Source: Sphaerothrix epifaneia (GTDB taxonomy: Bacteria; Cyanobacteriota; Cyanobacteriia; Phormidesmidales; Phormidesmidaceae). Taken from it: a DNA stretch of 64,000 nt. Positions within the stretch are counted from its first letter, which is position 1, and each line of letters opens with the position of its first letter. Shown here piece by piece: positions 8,148-17,441 of the stretch. The stretch spans positions 201,968 through 265,967 of the forward strand of contig NZ_JBHZOL010000021.1 in assembly GCF_042788235.1 (NCBI RefSeq), read 5' to 3'. The translations under genes were made by a program, and so were the position numbers. A model generated the notes under the pieces. That model worked only from the letters and a program-made list of their open reading frames with translations. It made no database searches and was not told the DNA's origin.

Positions 8148-10893
8148 CAGCCTTTTCCTGGGTTAATTCAATAATCGTGTCAAAGTCAAAGCGATCGATC
8201 AGTTCACGCAACTGCTGGGCTAGATCGGCTTGATTCTCTGGAAGTTGACCAATCAAGCGCTCTATCCAGTCAGCATCTACCCGAACAGCCGCCGTATAAA
8301 GCTCACTAATCCAATCGGGGGGCAGGGTGGTTAGCTGTTCGGCTGTGAGCGAAGAAGAGGACGCAATAGCAGCAGCAGGGGCAGGCGATGCATAGAGAAA
8401 TTGAACGCCCAGGTGAGTCACCAGCTTGTTGAAAATAACTTCTTCTCGAAATGGTTTACGCACAAAATCATCACAGCCAGCAGCTAGAATTTGCGCTTGT
8501 TGCTCTTCAAAAGCGCTGGCAGTGATAGCAATAATTTTGGTAGGGGTAGCAGAGGCTCTAGCAGCCGGGGACAAAAGCCTGGGCGGAGAAGTCTTTAAAT
8601 TTTGTGAGGCATCTTGCTCTAACCATCGTGTTTCCGCAGACGTTAGTTTGCGCTTTATAGCCTGCCCTTTCCCCTCTTCCCTCTCTCCCCCCTCTCCCCT
8701 ATCTCCCCCATCTCTCCCATCTCCCCCCTCTCCCCTCCCCTTCTTCCCCTGCCGCTCCTGCTCAATCTGCCGGATCCGCCGAGTGGCTTCGTAGCCATCC
8801 ATAACAGGCATCCGCATATCCATCCAGATCAAGTGCGGTTGCCAAATTGTCCAGAGATCAAGTCCTTCTTGACCGTTAACCGCTTCGCAAATTTCAAAAC
8901 CAAGGGGTTGGAGGGTACGCAACAAGAGTTGACGATTTTCCCAGCGGTCTTCGACAATCAGAAGGCGATAGACAGGCTGATCGGGCGCTAGGCCAATAAT
9001 GCGACGATTTTGCGATCGCGGCTGTACGTCCGCTGTTTCTGCCAAGCAGACATCAATGTCAAACGCAAAAATAGAGCCTTGATCCAAAACGCTGTGAACA
9101 GTGATATCACCCCCCATAAGCTGCACAAAGCTGCGGCTAATTGAAAGACCTAATCCTGTGCCTTGCTGTGACTTTTGCCCAGTTGTGGTTTGCACAAAAG
9201 GGTTAAACAGTTGATCCAGTTCATTGGGGGCAATCCCAGGTCCCGTGTCAGTCACTTCAAAGTGAAGACAGTAGGGGGCAGGGGGTGAGGCAGGAGAGAG
9301 CAGTTTTGAATTTTGAACTTTGAATTTTGAATTTGGCGGCGCTGCTTTGGCGGCTTCCTCGCCGGGGCTGGCGCTGACAAAATCTTTTGCTGGTGCGTTC
9401 TTGTTAGCTTCTACCTTCAGTTCCACCCGCCCTTTAGCGGTGAACTTAATAGCGTTGCCGATGAGGTTGATTAAAACCTGGCGCAGTTTGCCTTCATCAG
9501 TTTTGACATAGTGAGGCACAGCAGGCGATCGCTGAAAAACCAGTTGCAGCCCTTGCGCGTCGGCCTTAACCCGCAGCATGGTTTCTAAAGCATCTAAAAG
9601 GCTATACAGGTCAAAGCTGGTGAGGTTGAGGGTGGTCAAGCCAGCTTCAATCTTAGACATAGAGAGAACATCGTCAATTAGGGTTAGCAGATGCTCACCG
9701 CTGCGGCTGATAATGCTGAGGCTTTCTAGCTGAGTGTCGCTACAGCTAGGATCACGCGTCATCAGTTGAGAAAAGCCCAAAATGGCGTTGAGGGGGGTTC
9801 TCAATTCGTGGCTCATGTTAGCCAAAAACTGACTTTTGGCGCGGTTGGCTGTGTTAGCTTCTTCAGCTTTTTTTTCTACCTGATGGCTGTAGTCTTCTAG
9901 CTGTTCGCGCGATCGCTTGAGTTGACGCGCTAACTGACTCACACCCGCCAGCAAAATGCCGACGGAGCCTAGCCCCACGATCATGATGCTAAATGCTAGC
10001 TTTCGAGCTGGGCTAGAGAGGGCTTCTGCTTGGCTCATTTCAACCAGCAAGGCGACATTTTGGTTGTCAAGCCAGCGATAGACACCAATGACAGGCACAT
10101 TGGCGTAGTTGGGATAAAGACCCGCCCCGCTGATGCCGTCCATCACCTGCTCAATACCCTGGCTGCTGAGATTTTCTAGGGAGGACTGAGCCTCGAAGCT
10201 GGCTCTAGAGATAAAAGAATTGCGGTTGCTTAAGGAACCGACGACGTAGGTTTCGCCCGTTTCGCCCAGTCCGGTCCGTTCGCTAACGATTTGGTCAATC
10301 CGGTTAAGGTTGAGATCGGCCAAAATCACACCTTGGCGGCGTCCGTTGCGATCGCGAATGGGGGCTGCATAGGTAATCGCTGGTTTACCCGTTTTGGCAG
10401 AGATGTAAAAAACGGGTGTAAAGGTTTCTCCGGGCTGCACCGTTTCAAAATAGGTCAAGTTGGTGGCAATTTCGTATTGGCCTTCGTGGGCAGCATGGGT
10501 AGAGAGAATAATGCGATTGCTGCGATCGAGCAGTAAAATTTCAGCAAATTGCGTTTTGATGCTGGAGTATTCAGCAAAGTAGCGAATGAGCTGGTCATAA
10601 GCGGCTTGGTAAGTCGGCGATTGCGGTGAATGCGTTAAAATCTGCTGCAAACTTCGTTGAACATCGGGAAATTGACGAATGAGCAGAAAGTCGCGTTCGC
10701 AAGATTCAAACCAGCGAACGATTTCTTGTTCTTTGAGGGTAGCGGCTACGCTTAAGCGATCGTAGGCCGCTCGTTGCAGCGCTTCCCGCGCCCGCACAAA
10801 CGCCACTCCCCCCACCACTGCAACGCTGAGCAAAGACAGCAGTAAAAAGGCACTGGCTACTCTCGTTGTAAAGCTAGTTTTCCAGAATTTCAT
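8113..10893 (-). CDS. Membrane-anchored hybrid histidine kinase with Cache-type sensor
   Basis: The 926-aa protein has TM1 (about 13-33), a periplasmic double-Cache-like region (35-295), TM2 (298-320), a coiled coil, HisKA with H362 in MSHELRTP, a HATPase domain (about 470-612; N-box LINLIGNAIKF, G1 DTGPG at 549-553, G2 GTGLGLS), a receiver (642-830; D691 in WMDMRMP, Lys in VRKPF) and a helical C-terminal extension. Two low-complexity insertions interrupt it: about 499-541 in the ATPase domain and a ~75-residue stretch (711-786) between helix 3 and strand 4 of the receiver. A GGAG Shine-Dalgarno precedes the ATG. It follows the binding-protein gene by 21 bp, so the Cache region may sense ligand directly or via that protein (inference). 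Confidence 0.93.
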   Translation of the reverse strand: MKFWKTSFTTRVASAFLLLSLLSVAVVGGVAFVRAREALQRAAYDRLSVAATLKEQEIVRWFESCERDFLLIRQFPDVQRSLQQILTHSPQSPTYQAAYDQLIRYFAEYSSIKTQFAEILLLDRSNRIILSTHAAHEGQYEIATNLTYFETVQPGETFTPVFYISAKTGKPAITYAAPIRDRNGRRQGVILADLNLNRIDQIVSERTGLGETGETYVVGSLSNRNSFISRASFEAQSSLENLSSQGIEQVMDGISGAGLYPNYANVPVIGVYRWLDNQNVALLVEMSQAEALSSPARKLAFSIMIVGLGSVGILLAGVSQLARQLKRSREQLEDYSHQVEKKAEEANTANRAKSQFLANMSHELRTPLNAILGFSQLMTRDPSCSDTQLESLSIISRSGEHLLTLIDDVLSMSKIEAGLTTLNLTSFDLYSLLDALETMLRVKADAQGLQLVFQRSPAVPHYVKTDEGKLRQVLINLIGNAIKFTAKGRVELKVEANKNAPAKDFVSASPGEEAAKAAPPNSKFKVQNSKLLSPASPPAPYCLHFEVTDTGPGIAPNELDQLFNPFVQTTTGQKSQQGTGLGLSISRSFVQLMGGDITVHSVLDQGSIFAFDIDVCLAETADVQPRSQNRRIIGLAPDQPVYRLLIVEDRWENRQLLLRTLQPLGFEICEAVNGQEGLDLWTIWQPHLIWMDMRMPVMDGYEATRRIRQIEQERQGKKGRGEGGDGRDGGDRGEGGEREEGKGQAIKRKLTSAETRWLEQDASQNLKTSPPRLLSPAARASATPTKIIAITASAFEEQQAQILAAGCDDFVRKPFREEVIFNKLVTHLGVQFLYASPAPAAAIASSSSLTAEQLTTLPPDWISELYTAAVRVDADWIERLIGQLPENQADLAQQLRELIDRFDFDTIIELTQEKADANAIHEYTQS
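8671..8750. repeat. Pyrimidine-rich low-complexity tract within the hybrid kinase gene
   Basis: The plus strand is almost pure C/T with CTCCCC, ATCTCCCC and CTCTCCCC units. On the coding (minus) strand it is polypurine and encodes an insertion of Gly, Glu, Arg and Asp residues inside the receiver domain. A similar tract lies at the same domain position in the large kinase gene (12832-12893). Confidence 0.85.
9299..9336. repeat. TTTGAATTTTGAA repeat inside the hybrid kinase gene
   Basis: Four imperfect TTTGAATTTTGAA-type units in tandem. On the coding strand (TTCAAAATTCAAAA) they encode the insertion NSKFKVQNSKLL in the ATPase domain. Repeats of this type are familiar from intergenic DNA of filamentous cyanobacteria. 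Confidence 0.8.
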
Positions 10894-10914
10894 CAGCGCT
10901 CCGCTTTTAACCTG

Positions 10915-12360
10915 CTACTGCCACTCAGCAAAGATGGCTTGCAAACGCGCGATCGCGATATCAGCACCTGCCTCAGCACTGAGGTTTTCAACCGCCATCC
11001 GCTGGAGTACTTCACCCCAGACATTTTCTTCTAGAAAAACCCCATAGGCCGGATTGCGCACATTCTCTAAAACTTCTACCCGACCTTCTACCAGGGTGCG
11101 ATTGACTGTAGAAACGTGGGGGTCTTGTTCATTGAGCCAAAAAGGATCTTGAGCGATCGCATCGATAGGAGGAGAAAAACGCCCATAGCTACTTTTCAAA
11201 AAGGTATTCAAAACCTCTGGCTGCACTAAATAAGCCAAAAAATCTTTAGCCGCTTCTTGGTTAGGGCCATCATTAAACACAATCGCCTTACGCACAATGA
11301 CCAAATGCGGTAGCGGAGTCCCATCGGGTTTGGGCGGCAACTCTATGGTGCCAAGCTGATTGAAATACGTCTCGGCGTCGTTGCGTACGGCGGCTGGAAT
11401 AGACAAAGTTGGGTTGAGCGTCATAACAACTTCGCGGTTAAGAAAAGCGCGGTTGTTGTCTGAATCGAGCCAGTTAACGGCTTGAGGCGGTACCGATTTC
11501 TGCCGATAAAACTGCACATACCAGTTTAGGCTGTCTACAATGCCCTGTCGCACAGTCGGGTCTTCAACCTGTAGCTGTCCGGCCTCGTCTAGCAGGCGAA
11601 CATTGTAAGCCCTAAGCACCTGTTCAAAAATTTGATAAGTATCTGCGGCTGAAGCTGAAAACGGCAGACCCAAGCCATAGATGTCAGCGTTTTGAGTAGC
11701 TTGCAGCCGAGACTGCACCGTCTGCCAGAAAGCCCAAAACCCGTCCCAGTCGGTTGGAATATCGGCAGCGGTATACCCCGCTGTCGCTAGCAAATCCCGC
11801 CAGTAGTGAACATGCATCGACGACTGATTGATCGGAACGCCATAATATTCACCCTCCGGCACTGTTGTCCCAAACATTTTGGCCGAGGCCAGCGCATCTT
11901 TGGAATAGCGATCGCGCATCGGTAAGATAACTGCCGAAACATCTGCCAATTTGCCCTGCCAGTCAGAAATGGGATAAGCCGACTTTACCGACAGCAAAAT
12001 ATCAGGCGGATTCCCGGCCTGCCGCGATCGCAAGGTTTTGGGCGCAATCTCAGCCGAGTTATAAAACGACAGCGTTACCTCAATTCCCGTCTTAGCTTCC
12101 CAGTCGCTAACGACTTTTTCAATGGCTTCATCTTCTTCAAGCACATAGCCTTTGTCCCACAGGATCGTTAGTTCGTTGGCGGCGCGATCGCCGTTAGCAG
12201 CCTCTTCTTCGCTGGCAACAGGCAATTGGGCGGGCGAACTACAAGCGATCGCGACTAGGCTAACGACCAGCGCCATCGTTCCCCGCAGCCTCCAGCGCCG
12301 CCCCTGGAAAGAAACTAGCCTGCTGATCGAGAGGGGTAAAAGCCATCGAGCTGTGTTCAT
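10915..12360 (-). CDS. Extracellular solute-binding lipoprotein, family 1 (sugar type)
   Basis: The 481-aa protein has a basic N-terminus, a hydrophobic segment ending in LVAIAC (a lipobox-like site, Cys about residue 40) and a Ser/Ala/Glu-rich linker, so it should be a lipid-anchored periplasmic protein. The body resembles the binding proteins of carbohydrate ABC importers: an opening strand LTILWDKGYV, GNPPDILLS, the PTDWDGFWAFW helix and a C-terminal ENVWGEVLQRMAVE region. A GGAG Shine-Dalgarno precedes the ATG at 12360. There is no permease or ATPase gene nearby; instead it sits between two hybrid kinase genes with ~21-bp gaps on each side. That context suggests a ligand-sensing partner for the membrane kinase rather than a transporter component (inference). 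Confidence 0.85.
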   Translation of the reverse strand: MNTARWLLPLSISRLVSFQGRRWRLRGTMALVVSLVAIACSSPAQLPVASEEEAANGDRAANELTILWDKGYVLEEDEAIEKVVSDWEAKTGIEVTLSFYNSAEIAPKTLRSRQAGNPPDILLSVKSAYPISDWQGKLADVSAVILPMRDRYSKDALASAKMFGTTVPEGEYYGVPINQSSMHVHYWRDLLATAGYTAADIPTDWDGFWAFWQTVQSRLQATQNADIYGLGLPFSASAADTYQIFEQVLRAYNVRLLDEAGQLQVEDPTVRQGIVDSLNWYVQFYRQKSVPPQAVNWLDSDNNRAFLNREVVMTLNPTLSIPAAVRNDAETYFNQLGTIELPPKPDGTPLPHLVIVRKAIVFNDGPNQEAAKDFLAYLVQPEVLNTFLKSSYGRFSPPIDAIAQDPFWLNEQDPHVSTVNRTLVEGRVEVLENVRNPAYGVFLEENVWGEVLQRMAVENLSAEAGADIAIARLQAIFAEWQ

Positions 12361-12381
12361 CGCGTCATCTCCGTCAAAACG

Positions 12382-15300
12382 TTAGGGAGCAGATTGAGCT
12401 TGGGTAAGTTCTGCAATTTCATCGAACCCGTAATTTTGAGCGAGAGCCTGTAAGCCTGTAATTAGCGCTAACTGCTCTGGCGGTATTTGTTGAATTAGCT
12501 GATGAATCAAATCGCCATCAACCTCAATAGCAGCCTGATGCAAAGCAGCAATCCAAGCTGCTGGCATCTGCTGCTGGATCTGTTCTTGACTAAGCGCATA
12601 GCGCTGCGCGATCGCTTGGGGAGAAGCCACCGCCCTGCGAGAAGCTTCGGCATAGAGATACTGCACCCCCAAATACTCAGCTAGCTTGTCAAAAATCAGC
12701 GCTTCTCGAAACGGCTTTCGGACAAAATCATCACAGCCCGCCTCAAAAATTTGAGCCTGCTGCTCTTCAAAAGCGCTAGCCGTAATAGCAATAATTTTGG
12801 TGGCGGAGTCGCAGGACAGCGAACTAGCAAAACCTCCCCCATCCCCCCCATCTCCCCTACCTTCCCCCTCTCCCCTCCTCTCCCCATCCCCCTCTAACGC
12901 AGCTTGCTCCATCTCACGGATGCGCCGCGTTGCTTCATAGCCATCCACAACGGGCATCCGCATGTCCATCCAGATCAGGTGCGGTTGCCAGCTTTGCCAC
13001 ACAGCGATCGCAGTTTCACCGTCAATCGCTTCACGCACTTCAAAGCCAGCGGCGCATAACAGTTGTGTCAGTGGCGCTCGATTTTCAGGCTGATCGTCAA
13101 CGACCAAAATGCGGTAAGCAGGCTGCTGAGGTAAAAGCCGCAAAACCCGCCGAAAAGGACTAGCAGAGGCATCTGTCGCTGCGATCGCGGCCTGAATCGA
13201 AAAACGAAACGTCGATCCTTGCCCCAAAGCCGTCTCAATTTTAATATCGCCGCCCAATAGGTGAACAAACTGACGGCTAATCGCTAGCCCTAAGCCCGTC
13301 CCGCCCCCCGCTTGCACCCCTCGCGGCGTCTGCACAAAAGGTTGAAAAATCTTGTCGAGATCGGCTGGCGCAATGCCAGGGCCTGTATCCATAACGGCGA
13401 AACCAAGCTGGCAGGTAGCATCAGCGGGCGGGGTAGGGGCTGCCAGGTTTGAAATTTGGGATTCTTTATCGCCTTCTCTGCTCTTTTCGACGTTTTCTTC
13501 GCTGCTGCGCTTTAGAGCCTCCAAGCTTACGCTTACTTCAATCCGCCCTTGCTCAGTAAATTTGATGGCATTGCCCAGTAAATTAATCAACACCTGACGC
13601 AGCTTACCTTCATCGGTCTTGATGTACTGCGGTACGTCAGCCGCCAGTCCAACCCGTAGTTGCAGTTGTTTAGCCTCAGCTCGAAACTGAAACATTTCCT
13701 GCAGGGTTTGCAAAAGCTGATGTAAATCAAAGGCGTCGGTGTTGAGGGTGGTACGCCCTGCCTCAATTTTCGACATTTCTAAAACGTCGTTGATTAAATC
13801 CAGCAGGTGTTCGCCGCTGCGGTTAATAATTGCCAGCGATTCTCGCTGACGCCCACTGAGAGAATCATCTCGTTCCATCAGTTGGGCAAACCCCAAAATG
13901 GCATTCATGGGCGTTCGCAACTCGTGGCTCATGTTGGCTAAAAACGTACTTTTAGCCCGGTTAGCCGCCTCAGCCGCTTCTTTGGCTTGTTGCAGTTCGG
14001 CTTCTGCCCGCTTGCGATCGCTAATATCGGTAATTACGCCTTCGAGGCAATCTTCTTCTGGGTTGGGTCGTACTGAAAGCAGTCCCCATAGACAAGTTCC
14101 CTGGCGGCGACGTAGCTTGACTTCGCGATCGCGTAATTCCCCGTGTTGCTGAAGTTCTGCCACCACTTGCTGACGCTCGCTTGGGTCGGCATAAAACTCT
14201 CTTACCCGCTTGCGATCGATCAGTTCAGTTGGCGAGTCATACCCCATAATTTCGGCAAAGCGTTGATTGGCCGCTAAGATTAGGCCGTCATCGGGGCGGG
14301 TTCGGCAAATGCCGACTTGAGAGTTTTCAAAAATGTTGCGGTATTTAAGTTCACTTAGCCGCAAATCTTCTTCCGTTTGCTTGCGATCGCTAATGTCTGC
14401 CAGCACGACTTCAACGCAATTTTCTTCCAAGTTCAGGCGCATAGAATAAAGACCCCAGTGGATCGAGCCGTCACTATGGCGAAAACGGGTTTCGTAGTTG
14501 CTGATTTTGCCATGTTTAATCAGTTGTTCAACTAGCGGTTCTCGGTCAGCCGCATCGACATAAAAATCACGCGTAAACCGCTTGCCGACGAGATCATTGG
14601 GCGACTGATAGCCAACAATTTCGGCACAGCGCTGATTGGCCTCCAAAATCAGCCCGTCTGTCAGCCGAGAACGAAAAATGCCGACATAGGAATTTTCAAA
14701 AATGTTGCGAAACTTTAGCTCACTTCGGCGTAAGGCTTCCTCGGCTTGCTTTTGCTCGGTGATATCTTCTGCTAAACCCGCATAGCGATAAATTTCGCCC
14801 TGGCGATCGCGAATGGGCGAGGCGCTTTCGCGCACCCAGCGAATCGACTGGTCAGGACGCACAATCCGGTAGTCTACCTGATAGCTTTGGCCTAACTGTA
14901 GCTGATCTCGAATATGAGCCTGAACGCGATCGCGATCTTCGGCATAAATCCAGCTCATCCAAAGATCGTTTTCCGCCGTTTGTGCCCTAGCCGCTTCGCA
15001 ACTGCGCCCCCAAATGGTTTCAAAAGCGGGGCTAATGTAGAGAATTTCAGATCCATCGGGCGTTAGCAGAAAAAAGACTTCGCGAATGTTGTCAGCAATC
15101 TGGCGAAACTTGGCTTCGCTTTCTTGCAGCGCCGCCTCTACCCGCTTGCGCTCAGTAATACTCACCCCCACACCCAATACACAATAGTCTTCACGGCCCG
15201 GTAGTTGAATTCGCCGCTTTTGCCATTGGAGCCATTCTTCACGACCTGTGCCTGTGCCTAAGGCTATTTTTTCTTCTGGCACAAATAAATCTTCGCCAGA

Positions 15301-17142
15301 CGCTATCACCTGTCGATTTTCAACCACAAATCGAGCCGCAATTTCTGGATGCGGATGCAAGTCAGCATCTCGCTGACCAATTATTTGTTCAACGGGCACA
15401 CCGTAGAAGGCAGCGGCTGCCTGGTTAGCAATTAGATAGCAGCCTTCCCAATCTTTCACGAAAATTCGATTGGGTACGGCATCCATCACCAACCGCAAAA
15501 TGTCTTGCTGCTGGCGCAGATGTTCTTCGGTGCGCTGACGTTCTAACTCCGCCCCGGCTCGGGCGGCAAAAATTCGCAAAATCAGTTCCCGCTGAGGGTT
15601 GGGCTGCATCGGCTGGTCATCCATCACCGCAATATGCCCTAAAACCTGACCCGCTGCCCCCCGCATGGGAATGCCCAAATAACTCTCAATCGCAGAGGCT
15701 TGTAGGGGGCCATCTGCCGGGAAAGCGCCTTTGGTATCTTCGGCAAAGTAGCACAGGTCACCCTGCAGCACTTGTTCGCAAGGGGTGCCTCGCAGGTCGT
15801 AAACCTCACCTGCATGAAAGCCAAAATCATTCCACACCGATAAGATATAGCACTGCTCCATCGCAGACGTTAGCTTTTCGGCAATGAGGGTGTGTTTCAC
15901 CTGTAGCACCTCTGCTAGGTAGCGGGCACAGGCTTGGAAAAAATCATCACCCGTTTTAGCCGCGGTTCCTTCAACGATGAGCTGCAAGGCTTTTTCTTGC
16001 CGCTTGCGATCGCTAATATCGCGAACTACACAAATGAGTCCGCCGTTTTCTAGCCGCGTTAAAGAGACTTCTTGATCAAAACGACTGCCATTTTTTTTGA
16101 GCCCTACCGCTTCACCACGCCAGTAGCCATTGTGAGCAAACGCTGGCAAAATTTCCTGCTCAAATCGCCGCAAAGACTCAGCATCGTAAAGCATTTGCCA
16201 GTGATGGCCAATCAGCTCTAAAGCACTGTCATAGCCATAAATTTGCACATGGGCATTGTTGAGATAAGCATAGTTTTGCTGGGCATCTAAAATGGCGATG
16301 CCGTCTACTGAAGCTTGAATAGCCGCTGCCTGCTGTTCAAGAAAGTAAGCCTGCTGGCGGCGGGTGGTGACATCTCGGTAGCTCCAGACTCGCACCACCG
16401 TCTGGGCGTCAATTTGCTGAGGATGCGAGTAGCGCTCAAATACCCGACCGTCTTGCAACTCTACAAGATCAAAAACCTCTGCTGTAGAGGACTGGTTGTA
16501 GAGATCTCTAACGCGAGCCTTAAACCCTTCTGGATCAACGGTCTGCTCAGCCATAAAGTCGAAGCGAGCCGTGCAGTCAGCTTCAACCGCCATTAAGTCG
16601 GCAGGCAACCCCCACATGTGGACAAATTTTTGGTTGTAGGTCAGTAAGCCCGTTTGGGGAGAGGCCACAAAAATACCATCGGCAGTGGCTTCTAAGGTGG
16701 CTTGAAGCAGCGAGGCGGTATCAGGGACTGTCGGATCGGGAGCCGTCGCGGTTGGGCAAATTTCATGAATTGTTAGCACGACCGTCGCCCCCTCACCAAC
16801 GGCGATCGCCGTTCCAGCAATCCGCACAGCCCGGTGTAGCGTATCGCAATCTAGCCGATATTCGGTGGTTTCATAGTCGCCTTGCAAAACGCGGCGGGGA
16901 GGAGACGCCGCTGCGACTACAGGCTGTCCCGCCTGCACTAAGGTCAACAGCCGATCAAAATCTGCTGCTTCAATGTCTGCGGGCGATCGCCGGACTAAAC
17001 GGGCAAAGGCCGGATTACACCACTCTATTTGATTGTTTTGATCGACCCAAACGACTGCATCACTGACTGCGGCTAAAGCGATCGCCATTTTGGCCAAAGT
17101 TGCCTGTAAACGATCGCACTTACCTGTTTGCTCAACCGTCAT
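12382..17142 (-). CDS. Large cytosolic multi-PAS/GAF hybrid histidine kinase
   Basis: The start at 17142 is chosen for its GAGGGAG Shine-Dalgarno; the frame extends 49 codons further without domain character. The 1586-aa protein has no membrane segment. Order: PAS (15-125), PAS (142-262), PAS (270-380), GAF (385-535), PAS (545-665), PAS (675-795), PAS (808-925), PAS (932-1045), HisKA with H1073 in MSHELRTP, HATPase (1172-1318), receiver (1342-1492; D1392 in WMDMRMP) and a helical C-terminal extension like that of the membrane kinase. The last two PAS domains are close duplicates. Insertions of low-complexity sequence occur at about 1207-1245 (ATPase) and 1414-1447 (receiver). It is the first gene of the cassette. 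Bound cofactors are unknown. Confidence 0.94.
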   Translation of the reverse strand: MTVEQTGKCDRLQATLAKMAIALAAVSDAVVWVDQNNQIEWCNPAFARLVRRSPADIEAADFDRLLTLVQAGQPVVAAASPPRRVLQGDYETTEYRLDCDTLHRAVRIAGTAIAVGEGATVVLTIHEICPTATAPDPTVPDTASLLQATLEATADGIFVASPQTGLLTYNQKFVHMWGLPADLMAVEADCTARFDFMAEQTVDPEGFKARVRDLYNQSSTAEVFDLVELQDGRVFERYSHPQQIDAQTVVRVWSYRDVTTRRQQAYFLEQQAAAIQASVDGIAILDAQQNYAYLNNAHVQIYGYDSALELIGHHWQMLYDAESLRRFEQEILPAFAHNGYWRGEAVGLKKNGSRFDQEVSLTRLENGGLICVVRDISDRKRQEKALQLIVEGTAAKTGDDFFQACARYLAEVLQVKHTLIAEKLTSAMEQCYILSVWNDFGFHAGEVYDLRGTPCEQVLQGDLCYFAEDTKGAFPADGPLQASAIESYLGIPMRGAAGQVLGHIAVMDDQPMQPNPQRELILRIFAARAGAELERQRTEEHLRQQQDILRLVMDAVPNRIFVKDWEGCYLIANQAAAAFYGVPVEQIIGQRDADLHPHPEIAARFVVENRQVIASGEDLFVPEEKIALGTGTGREEWLQWQKRRIQLPGREDYCVLGVGVSITERKRVEAALQESEAKFRQIADNIREVFFLLTPDGSEILYISPAFETIWGRSCEAARAQTAENDLWMSWIYAEDRDRVQAHIRDQLQLGQSYQVDYRIVRPDQSIRWVRESASPIRDRQGEIYRYAGLAEDITEQKQAEEALRRSELKFRNIFENSYVGIFRSRLTDGLILEANQRCAEIVGYQSPNDLVGKRFTRDFYVDAADREPLVEQLIKHGKISNYETRFRHSDGSIHWGLYSMRLNLEENCVEVVLADISDRKQTEEDLRLSELKYRNIFENSQVGICRTRPDDGLILAANQRFAEIMGYDSPTELIDRKRVREFYADPSERQQVVAELQQHGELRDREVKLRRRQGTCLWGLLSVRPNPEEDCLEGVITDISDRKRAEAELQQAKEAAEAANRAKSTFLANMSHELRTPMNAILGFAQLMERDDSLSGRQRESLAIINRSGEHLLDLINDVLEMSKIEAGRTTLNTDAFDLHQLLQTLQEMFQFRAEAKQLQLRVGLAADVPQYIKTDEGKLRQVLINLLGNAIKFTEQGRIEVSVSLEALKRSSEENVEKSREGDKESQISNLAAPTPPADATCQLGFAVMDTGPGIAPADLDKIFQPFVQTPRGVQAGGGTGLGLAISRQFVHLLGGDIKIETALGQGSTFRFSIQAAIAATDASASPFRRVLRLLPQQPAYRILVVDDQPENRAPLTQLLCAAGFEVREAIDGETAIAVWQSWQPHLIWMDMRMPVVDGYEATRRIREMEQAALEGDGERRGEGEGRGDGGDGGGFASSLSCDSATKIIAITASAFEEQQAQIFEAGCDDFVRKPFREALIFDKLAEYLGVQYLYAEASRRAVASPQAIAQRYALSQEQIQQQMPAAWIAALHQAAIEVDGDLIHQLIQQIPPEQLALITGLQALAQNYGFDEIAELTQAQSAP
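12832..12893. repeat. Pyrimidine-rich tract within the large kinase gene
   Basis: The plus strand shows CCCCCATC, CTCCCC and CTTCCCC units. On the coding strand it encodes a Gly/Glu/Asp/Arg insertion at the same receiver loop as in the membrane kinase (8671-8750). Confidence 0.85.
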
Positions 17143-17441
17143 GCGGCACTCCCTCTGCCCCAGATGATTGGTGTGGCTCAATGAAGCTAGCTTAAAGGGC
17201 AAACGAGAAGATATCGAGAAGACAATGCCCCCACACGACCTAGATTGGATAAAAATAATGCCTAAGGCAGAGTACGTAACAGAAAACAATCCGTTAAAAC
17301 ATAAATTAACGAATCGTTATTATCGTCAAAGCGATACGCTGATTGGCCTTACTCATCCGGTCAATTCAACTTTTAGCAGAAGCCATCGATAGCAGATGGT
17401 AGGTTTCTGTTTGCTTTTGGTCAAACCTCCTCTTATTCATC

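Noticed and set aside
8671..8750. Polypurine tract as a possible frameshift or sequencing artefact in the kinase gene
   Set aside because: The reading frame and receiver domain resume correctly on both sides, and a second kinase has the same kind of insertion.
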